From Cunninghamia lanceolata (Eukaryota; Streptophyta; Pinopsida; Cupressales; Cupressaceae), in assembly GCA_027924645.1 (NCBI GenBank), contig BSBN01001199.1, positions 372,001 through 436,000 of the forward strand: DNA of 64,000 nt, read 5' to 3'. The notes beneath the pieces were generated by a model. It was not told the origin of the DNA, searched no databases, and was given only the letters and a program-made list of their open reading frames with translations. Position numbers and translations under genes: made by a program. Below, piece by piece: positions 56,698 through 64,000 of the stretch (within the stretch, counting starts at the first letter, position 1; every line of letters starts with the position of its first letter).

Positions 56698-56805
56698 GAG
56701 GGGTCGTAGGGGTTCCCCCCTGCGAGGGGTCTGGGGGGATCATCCCCTGATGGGGGATCTGGGGGCTACGTGCCTTGGCGGGGTTTGGGGGTAGCTCCCC
56801 TAAAA
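56698..56805 (+). repeat. G-rich imperfect repeats in the copia LTR
   Basis: Several variants of a GGGGTYTGGGGG core (GAGGGGTCTGGGGGGATC, GGGGGATCTGGGGGCTAC, GGGGTTTGGGGGTAGC) alternate with C-rich arms (TTCCCCCCTGC, ATCCCCTGA, TCCCC). The block can pair as G/C hairpins and has enough G runs for a G-quadruplex on the plus strand. It would lie in the leader RNA if transcription starts at the upstream TATA. Confidence 0.7.
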
Positions 56806-57247
56806 CGACATTTTATTTGATATTTTATTATTGTAAATCTGGACTGTTCGTCATTAGGTCACAGATCTGACAATTGATATTTTGTCAGTTATCTTGCCCT
56901 AGAAGGCAACCCCTTTTATAAGGATATTTGTACTACTTTTTTATTAGAGTTTAGAGTAACAGGTGCTATTGGATTGAAGATGGAAGGTGAGAGGAAGTGC
57001 ATGTATTGTCATCTCATATATTTGAATATAATACAACTTAGAGCCTCTTTTATTGGTGGAGATTTTTACCTAAAAGGGTTTTCTCCACTTTACATACTGT
57101 GTTATATGTTATGTTCTTAATGCTTGTTATTTCTGTGTAGTGGGTTCTAATTTATGCTACAATCTCCATTGATTTTACATTGTTTAGAGGATAATAAGAT
57201 TTGAATCAGATTTTAATTATGTGGTTTACATCTTCATTTCTAACATT

Positions 57248-57260
57248 TGGTATTAGATCC
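57248..57260 (+). other. primer binding site of the plus-strand copia element
   Basis: TGGTATTAGATCC, two bases after the CTAACA LTR end; a diverged form of the tRNA-iMet site TGGTATCAGAGC. It confirms plus orientation. Confidence 0.7.
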
Positions 57261-57354
57261 TGGCTAGTTTTGATTCTTGGGTGGTAGTGTGAAGGTTTTT
57301 TAGCTACAATGGGAGATTTGGTTATTTTTTATTTGTAGATCTTGTGTAGATATC

Positions 57355-57529
57355 ATGGCTTCATCCACTATTGCTTCTACCTCTTGGTTGGACATTGAAA
57401 AGTTCAATTACATGGGGTACAAATTGTGGAAGCTGAAAATGGAGGATTTGCTAGAAGAAAGAAAATAGTGGTTGGCTTTTATGAAAGTGAAGAAACTCGA
57501 TGATGTTGCTCCTAATGAGTGGGAAAGAC
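57355..57529 (+). pseudogene. copia gag start, truncated by element C
   Basis: MASSTIASTSWLDIEKFNYM, then GYKLWKLKMEDLLEERK, stop, then FMKVKKLDDVAPNEWERLLE. This is the N-terminal copia gag pattern (F-x-Y, LW-x-LKMED, then a Trp-containing segment). The usual Trp or Asp codon is TAG after ERK. The frame ends where element C is inserted (57530). Confidence 0.75.
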
Positions 57530-58639
57530 TATTGGAATTAGGGTAGACAACTGAGAGGAGGGTGAATCAGTTGTCACCAAAACTTTAATATTTTTTGCAA
57601 TTAATTCTTTCTTTTTCCTTTCAACAATAGATTATTAATTTAACCATGAAATACAAGAATCATAAACATATGAGTAGAAACACAGTAACACATTTGACAC
57701 CAAGATTTTTAATGTGGAAACCTAGTTAAGAGAAAAACAACGGTGGGGGTTAACCCACAAAAATTAAAATACACTATTAAAAGTATTTTACAAATGGGAA
57801 TGCACATGCATTCAGGCTCACTGCCTAGAACTCACTACTCAAAAGAAGGCTCACTGCCTACAAAAGGCAGATTACAATGAGTTTGAACTGATAATTAGCA
57901 TCTACCAATGCAAGGATTTAGTTCTGGTTAAGCACATAATACTGACTTGATACACTTCATCCTCACTCTGCCTTGTTTACTATTTTTCTAACATCTAAAC
58001 CTTAGATCTATGCCCTTTTCGTACTTATTCCATAGTCGCATCATACACACACAAATCACTTAAATCCATCAGCTATATATATCCACATCATGATATTCAA
58101 TCACTGTTCAGTTGGCTTCAAGAACACTTAGAACTTTGTTGAAGACTCTATTCTATCAACTAAATCCATGCATAACTTGTAACACAGACCAAAACTTGCA
58201 TTCACAAATCATCAATCATGTCAGCCACTATCACTAATCATCAAAAATCGTCCAACTGACAACTTCCATTTGTCTGGAACCAAGATCAATTACAAGGTCA
58301 GCTTGTTCTTCTACTGTTTGCACTGTCAAACTATAACCCCATACTCAGATGCAAGTAACTTTTGAATCCTTCATCACCAGAGGTTAAAATTCTAGATTTA
58401 GATTGCCTTGAGAATCCTTATGACTCCTTCAGATCCATAGCATACTCTAATTTACCACCGGAGAGATCTGGACCAAGATACTGGACCCTATCACATGCTC
58501 TGTCTCTGGCTACCTGGACTTAGATAAATTCTGATTCTAACTTCCAGTATGAAAAAATTATGTTATATGAATGAGTGGAATAGTCTTAGTTACCATCAAT
58601 GACAACACCTGTCATGCGAAGCAGTGTCTCTTGCCAACA
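57530..58639 (-). mobile_element. 3' LTR of element C
   Basis: 1110 bp, minus-strand start TGTTGGCAAGAGACACTGCT. The plus-strand start is TATTGGAATTAGGG, while the other LTR (63892) has TGTTGGAATTAGGG, so the terminal TG is mutated to TA. It shares with element A the CTCACTGCCTA repeats (57815-57865) and TATATATAT with the AAATCCATC flank. Confidence 0.88.
58074..58082 (-). promoter_or_regulatory. candidate TATA box in the element C 3' LTR
   Basis: ATATATATA on the minus strand, 557 bp from the LTR start. The element A 5' LTR has it at 554 bp with the same flank. Conservation between otherwise diverged LTRs favours a real promoter element. Confidence 0.5.
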
Positions 58640-58651
58640 ATCTCCCCTTTT
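58640..58651 (-). other. polypurine tract of element C
   Basis: Minus strand AAAAGGGGAGAT directly against the TGTTGGC start of the 3' LTR, the correct position for plus-strand priming. Two similar tracts follow at 58693-58700 and 58777-58784. Confidence 0.8.
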
Positions 58652-58879
58652 AGCATTGATGGCAGCACTTAGTGAAAAATGACTAAGTGTTACTCCCCCT
58701 TACTATATACTCTTATGCTCTCCACTAATTTTAGAGCTCACCCTTTGTTGGATTCCTCATTTTTCACTATTCTTCACTCCCCCTTTGACATTAATGGCAA
58801 AGGATGGGGTCCGCAAGCCAAAAATATCAAAAATTCTATATAGAGTGCTGCATATGCACACCCAATCATTAAGTTATAT

Positions 58880-61800
58880 TTACATGAACTTGAGAATATC
58901 TGCAAAACTACTTTTCAATTGCTTAAATTTAGATCCCAACTTATTTTCATACCATCCAAAATTGAGATCTGCCCACTCAATAGAAATGTGTATGCTTCTA
59001 CCTTTGTCATATTTGAAGGATCATTTGTCTGAACTGTAGTTTGAGCTTCTGATAATGTATTAAACATTGTTTCTAACTTGGGGGCAATCAATCCCCAAAG
59101 CTCACACATTCTCTTCACAATATTGCCTTTTTCTTTAACAAGCTTCTTTATTTCATCGGTCAAGCTAATTACTTGACATTCCTAACTTATAGGAGAAATT
59201 GTTAGAGGATCAAAATTTTGAGATAGATTTGACAATTTTTGTTCTTGCTCCTTTATCTTCTTCTTAATATCCTCACTGACTTTGGGCCAAGATAGACAAA
59301 ATTTTTATATATCACCTCCATCACTTAGAGCATTTTGAATACTCTTTATACTGATACCAAGTATCATCCTATCATTCCTTATTAGGCTCTTTATTTTATT
59401 AAATTTCTTATCCAAAAATTCATTTATGACTTTAGTCTCTACAGACTTCTCAAAAGACGCAAAATGTGTACTTACAAAATTTACAAAATTCTTCAGATGT
59501 CTAGAGGGAGAATCAGATGGATTCTTCTAGAAGGTTAGTATTATCCTCTCCAATATACCAGATGCAAGACTTAACAGCTCATTATCCTCTATGTGAGATT
59601 TCAATATCTTTTCACTTGCTTTGGCTTGTGTGAAGGATGCTATCTTCATCATTTGGACAAGAGAGAGAGAGTATCCAAGTTGAACGGTCCTTGAATCAGT
59701 TTTGGTTTATCAAAATCTAGCATTTCTTTACATAGAAAACTTTTCACTACATTTGTAGTGTCTCTTGCCACCATTTCCAGACCACTTTCCTTTCCTTGAG
59801 TTTTCACAGTATCAGAACTATCAACATTTGCACCATCTTCTTTTGCTTTATATTCCTTATCTTTGATTTCTTCTTCTATTCCACCTTTCTCTGTGTTATC
59901 TGCAGCCAGATTCTTTCCTTTGACCACACTATTTGTAATATGTTCCTGAGGATCTTGTGTAGCAGCAGTATTCTCAATATTTTCTTCTTTTTCGGATTGA
60001 TCAGGAAGAGTTAGAGCATCTCCTGCATCATCAGGTTTTTCCACCATCTCTGTATCTTGCTTGTTTATTTGTTCCACTTCTGAAGCAAATGAGTCATCAA
60101 CCTTAGTTTTCTACTCATCAATTTTCATTTCTTGAATATCTAAGATTGATGAATCAATCCCATCATCAGTCTCCTCCTCAACAAATGGAAGATTGTGTCT
60201 CTCCAATATACTTAGAAGTATTTCTTGTGTCTCTTTAACTATTTCATCTAATTCTTTAAGCATCAGTTTGTTCATTCTCTTCTTGCTCCTAAATTCATCC
60301 TTAACTTCTTTGAATATCATATTCATTTGAACTTTAGTGATCTAAGGGCATACTTTTATCAATACATATTCTCTAATCTCTATATCCTTGTTTTTTGCAT
60401 TTTCTTTCCTCAACTCCAAAATATTTGCAAGACTTTGAGGGATCTTAGAAGTTATTTCAATCAGGGCCTTGTTATAGATATTCAGATATCTAACAGTCAC
60501 TTCCTCTAACATTTTCTTATCTGTATCACTGAATTCATCATAAAATTTAGTCATGGGTTTCAAATTTCCATCCACAGTGACTGATTTTATTACATCTTCA
60601 ACTGAAATTGTGGGCTTCTCAACATATGTATCTATCTTCTACCTTTTTCTTGCCTTTTTTCTTTCGGAGGGTTTCTCCTTAGACACTTTAGTAGCTTTTG
60701 TTCTAGAGGCTTTCAACTCCTTTACCTTAGCATTAGAATCTGTTTCTTCTTCATCAACTTTTGTACTCTTATAGGTTCTTGTGGCCTTTGTTTTCAGTCT
60801 TTTTCCTTCTTTTCTGAATGATTTGTCTTTCGGTATCTCAAGATTGGCAGGTTTCGGAGGAACAAGAATAGTAGTAGAGCTTCTAGTAGTCATTGATGTG
60901 GAGGAGGATCCTACCAGAGCACTTCCTTATTTCTTATCCTGCTTCTCCTTCTCATCCTTTTCAGTTCTTTCCGTGAACTGCTTCATGGCTTCCTTTGTGA
61001 GACCTAGATTTTCAGCCAACTACTCAACTTCTTTTCTTACTTTTCTAATGGTTTCAGGTTCTCTAAGCTCAGTATGCGGTTTTAAACTTGGCTCCTCATA
61101 TGTCCCAAATCTTTCAACTATTGTGTCTTTTGTCTTGCTTAGAAGATGTTGAGCATACATATTCAAGATTTTTCCATCTACTTCATACCCCATGGGCATG
61201 ATTCAAACAATTCTAGGTTCCACTACTTCCATTAAGCACTGATTAGTGTTAACCATAAAACATATTTCATCCTTGTACTTCTCAACAATTGTTGGAGGGA
61301 TTATTTCCCTTGAATGCATCATACTCTGAAAGTACTTGAAGTATCCCCAAGTTGCAGTTTTCTATGCTTTAGAGTCACCAATGCTACGTAGGTGTATCTC
61401 TAATCTGAATAGCAACTGGTTCATCATTAGTCCAGTGCACACCCTTTACTATAGGTACTTCATTCATATAGTAGAAGAACAAGCATAGAACCAATGTACC
61501 ATATTTGAAAGTCTTTTTCTTATCTTTCTTAATTTTGTTCAAGTTTTTAATCAGATGGTTTTGTAACAGCTCACATAGGTCATAATCTGCATTCTCCTTC
61601 AACATTTGATATGCTACATATATAGCAGTTTCAGAGACTGAATTCTCTTTGCTAGAGTGATAGATCTTTTAGAAAATCACCATGGAAGAAAACTTCACAT
61701 CTGGTTCTATAATGTCATTTATGGTCATAGCCCTCTTACTAAATTTTGCACCAGTTGTGTCAGTAATAGTTTGGTTTTTCACAGATTTCAACATGGGTAA

Positions 61801-62195
61801 TCCACTGGTTGAGTTTAACCCAATGACAATTCTAATAACATCCTTGGTAATCTTGAATGGTTTTAACAGCCATATGAATTCATCATGCATCCAACTCAAA
61901 ACATACCAGACCCATTCATCTTCATCAAATGTTGGAAACCCCATAATCTAAATAAAATGTTTATCATGTAGTGCCTTATACTCGGGTTTAAGATCATGAT
62001 TTTCATCCATTAGTTGAATCTCAAACAAATCTACAAACCTTGTGTCCCCAAATTCATCTATGCTCACGTGAATATAAACCCTAATATCTTCAATATGTAG
62101 GACACCATATGGAACACTTCTATAGATTTGTGTGGATGTTTCTTAAATTTGGGTCGAGGCTTTTCAGTAATGTCAATGACCAAAGGTGTAGCCAT
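58880..62195 (-). pseudogene. element C second ORF (MATP protein with coiled-coil tail)
   Basis: About 1100 codons with scattered stops and shifts. The start is MATPLVIDITEKPRPKFKKH. Then come FKITKDVIRIVIGLNSTSG, VEKYKDEICFMV, NQCLMEVVEPR, IMPMGYEVDGKI, ERFGTYEEPS and KVRKEVE. A Lys-rich linker (60893-60639) is followed by VTVDGNLKPMTKFYDEFSD, KENAKNKDIEIREYV, an acidic region (60077-59740), KPKLIQGPFNLDTLS and heptad-rich stretches. It ends with YTFLLSGQISILDGMKISW. The frame runs through the linker without a start codon, so the two halves are one ORF. Function is unknown. Confidence 0.8.
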
Positions 62196-62622
62196 TGCAA
62201 AAAGATTATAAGTTTAAAGCTTTGCAGATAAATACCTTTTTCACAAGATTAGGGTCGACGGATAAATTCACCGGTCGCACTTCAATTCCTTGTAATCTTA
62301 GCTCAGATACTATTCTTCTTTCTTTCTTTGAGTGCAAAGTGATTCAAATGAGGAGTGAACACCTTTTTATGCTCCACAAAACCTAATTTTCCTTTATAAT
62401 AACTGCTCTGCCCTAACTTCATCCGGTTACTTAGTTTCTTGAATAGTTCTTCATGAATCACTCTGCAAATTTCTATGTCAACATCTTTTCTTCCTGAAAT
62501 CCTTCCAAAAGTTCTGAATCAATTCAAAATATCTTCTCTCATTGTGCCAGATCTAGGTACCCACTTACTGGCTGGGGGAATTTGATTTTTAATGCAGCTC
62601 CCCCTAAGCCAGAGCTCCAAAT
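62196..62622. other. element C spacer between ORF1 and second ORF
   Basis: Non-coding. It carries the internal purine tract AGGGGGAG (62598-62605) within a 20-bp motif shared with element A, 18 bp after the ORF1 stop. No other feature was recognised. Confidence 0.6.
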
Positions 62623-63824
62623 TCAATTCCCAAAGGAATTATTAGCTCCAGATTCTGGTGCAGACTCATTACTACTGTTCTCAATTATTTTCTTGACCCA
62701 ATTCTTGCTCATTTCATTCTAGATCTCATTCACATCACAATTTTTCTTTTGCCTTTGTCTTGTCTCTACTCATCCAATTTTCTGTTTACCAGATCTCTTC
62801 TTTCATTAATCCTACTTCTGCAAAATCTTGCTATATGACCAGATTTATTGCAATTAAAGCACACAACATTTCTTTGATTATATACTTGATTTCCTCTTGA
62901 TCTGCACTAATTAGCTATGTGTCCAAATCCATTACAAACAAAACAGTAGCCATTGAAAGAGTTGCCATTTCCTCTATTGTTAGAGTTATTCATTATCATA
63001 CTTCTGCATTCATTTGATCTATGACCAAACCTTTTACACTTGAAGCATTGTTTGAAGAGGGATGGACCATTTTGATTTTCTCTGCTTCTACACTAAGTTG
63101 ATTTATGACTAAATTTATTGCAACTTGAACATTTGCCATTGAAGGATGGATACCTTTGAGCATTAGGTTGTCTTATCGGAGGTCTTCTAGGTCCATTTCT
63201 TCTATTCCTTGGTTAGAAATTTTTTTGTTCAGATCTGGAGCTTTCACCTTTCTCATATCCAAGACCATGCTTGTCATCAACCTTTTTTTGACCTTCAAGC
63301 AGTGCTTCAAGTTTAGCTGAGAATATCTTGAACTTCTCCTTGTATTCATTTACAACTTCTAGGTCATGTCTGAGAATGACAATTTGCCTCTCAAGTTCTC
63401 TCTCATTGTTTCCGCTTTCTTGTAAATTAGATTCTAGAAAGCCAGCTATTCTGTCCAACTTGCAGCATTCTTCAGTTCTTTCTTTTGGATTTTGAATTAG
63501 GTCTTCTTTAGTTTTCTTCCTATCTTCAATTTCCTTGGTTAGCCTCATCACCCCAGATTCCATCTCATGTTTTAGGACAACTTCTTTAGATAACTTCTCA
63601 CATTCCTTTGCCTTCTCTTTCAGGGCTTTATCCTTTTCATTGTCTTCATAAAGATTTCCTAGTTGAAGAGGTTGCTCCTTGGATTTGCTCAATTTTGCTT
63701 TTAAATTCTCAATGAAGTCTTCAACATTTTTAAGGTTCTCTTGCAAATCTATGGCTTTTGCTTTGGACTACTCAAGATCTTCTAAAGCGAGGTTGAGTTG
63801 CCCTTGGAGGTTGTATTCATCCAT
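62623..63824 (-). pseudogene. element C ORF1: coiled coil plus four zinc knuckles (gag-like)
   Basis: Starts MDEYNLQGQLNLALEDLE at 63824. A coiled coil follows (63746-63213, with CEKLSKEVVLKHEMESGVM), the linker KVDDKHGLGYEKGESSRS, then four knuckles: CSSCNKFSHKST-stop-C, CFKCKRFGHRSNEC, CFVCNGFGHIAN-stop-C and CFNCNKSGHIARFC. It ends APESGANNSFGN. Two knuckles have TAG just before the last Cys, where the element A copies have CAA or CAG for Gln, so these are simple C-to-T decays. All four Cys/Cys/His/Cys sets are otherwise intact. About 400 codons, as in element A. Confidence 0.85.
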
Positions 63825-63877
63825 TTTATTGACTTCCCAGATCTTCCTTAAGCTGTTAAACTTTTCAAAGTAACCTT

Positions 63878-63889
63878 GCTCTGATACTA
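63878..63889 (-). other. primer binding site of element C
   Basis: Minus strand TAGTATCAGAGC, two bases inside the LTR: the iMet type TGGTATCAGAGC with one G-to-A change. Confidence 0.85.
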
Positions 63890-63891
63890 AT

Positions 63892-64000
63892 TGTTGGAAT
63901 TAGGGCAAACAACTGAGAGGGGGGTGAATCAGTTGTCACCAAAACTTTAATATTTTTTGTAGTTAATTATTTCTTTTACCTTTCAACAATAGATTAATAA
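63892..64000 (-). mobile_element. 5' LTR of element C, cut by the window edge
   Basis: TGTTGGAATTAGGGCAAACAA and onwards aligns with 57530-57640 with few differences. About 1.0 kb of this LTR and the right target-site duplication lie outside the window. Confidence 0.88.

Larger units (their letters stand above)
56089..57245 (+). mobile_element. 5' LTR of a plus-strand Ty1/copia element
   Basis: Starts TGTTAG and ends CTAACA, perfect 6-bp inverted ends. A primer site and a copia gag start follow. Without the small TRIM element inside and its duplicated target it is 779 bp. It contains a TATA-like TATAAAT at 56566 and a very G-rich block at 56698-56805. The rest of the element is cut off by element C, so its 3' LTR is absent from the window. 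Confidence 0.82.
57530..64000 (-). mobile_element. element C: second member of the gag-plus-giant-ORF family, runs past the window
   Basis: Minus-oriented. It has a 3' LTR (58639-57530), polypurine tract, a long second frame (62195 to about 58900), ORF1 (63824-62623), a primer site, and the first 109 bp of the 5' LTR (63892 to the end). LTR, TATA tract, ORF order and protein sequences match element A, but the two differ by far more than LTRs within one element, so they are separate lineages. It interrupts a copia gag. The left flank AAGAC (57525-57529) would be its duplication; the right copy lies outside. Confidence 0.85.

Noticed and set aside
1..64000. CRISPR arrays, operons, tRNA or rRNA genes
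   Set aside because: No direct-repeat/spacer array, no rRNA segments and no cloverleaf-like tRNA was seen; the content is clearly plant nuclear DNA.

Overview
This window looks like repeat-dominated nuclear DNA from a plant with a large genome. It is AT-rich and CpG-poor, and nearly everything recognisable is a retrotransposon, often nested in another. Chromovirus, Tat/Athila-type Ty3/gypsy, Ty1/copia and RNase H-bearing L1-like LINE proteins together point to a land plant. A gymnosperm is plausible because the layers are old and very nested, but the sequence does not fix the species. I see no intact host gene. The one recognisable host-gene trace is a broken piece of a UAP56/SUB2-type DEAD-box helicase.

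Layout. (1) 1-20 kb: an LTR-like repeat (456-2063) and a second copy of it (9740-15953). The second copy is split by a 5'-truncated minus-strand LINE (about 11041-15580). A related plus-strand LINE tail lies at about 6970-9733. Both LINE copies carry an extra open-frame segment downstream of RNase H. A decayed minus-strand copia element follows (15954-20039).
(2) 20-21.9 kb: unassigned host-like DNA with the helicase fragment.
(3) 21.9-52.4 kb: three elements nested like Russian dolls, each bounded by its own 5-bp target-site duplication. The outermost is a Tat/Athila-like gypsy (21879-52378, duplication ACAAC). Its 3' LTR was hit by element A, an LTR element without a recognisable polymerase (26051-40916, duplication GAACT). 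Element A was hit by a chromovirus (28305-36511, duplication CCATT). LTR-LTR divergence by eye falls in that order (roughly 7%, 6%, 2.5%), as nesting requires.
(4) 52.4-56.1 kb: a broken coding-like stretch of unknown origin.
(5) 56.1-64 kb: the 5' LTR and gag start of a plus-strand copia element. Its LTR contains a complete 373-bp TRIM/SMART-like element with duplication CTTTT. Its gag is interrupted by element C, a second member of the element A family, which runs off the window.

The most interesting object is the A/C family. It has LTRs of about 1.1 kb, a tRNA-iMet-type primer site, and an ORF1 of about 400 codons (coiled coil plus four CCHC knuckles, gag-like). A second reading frame of 1000-1100 codons starts MATP and ends in long coiled coils; I cannot assign it to any known family. 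No reverse transcriptase or integrase was seen, so the family would need proteins from elsewhere to move. The same proteins in two independent insertions show that the coding content belongs to the element. Every coding region here carries stops or frameshifts, so none is expected to be functional as it stands.
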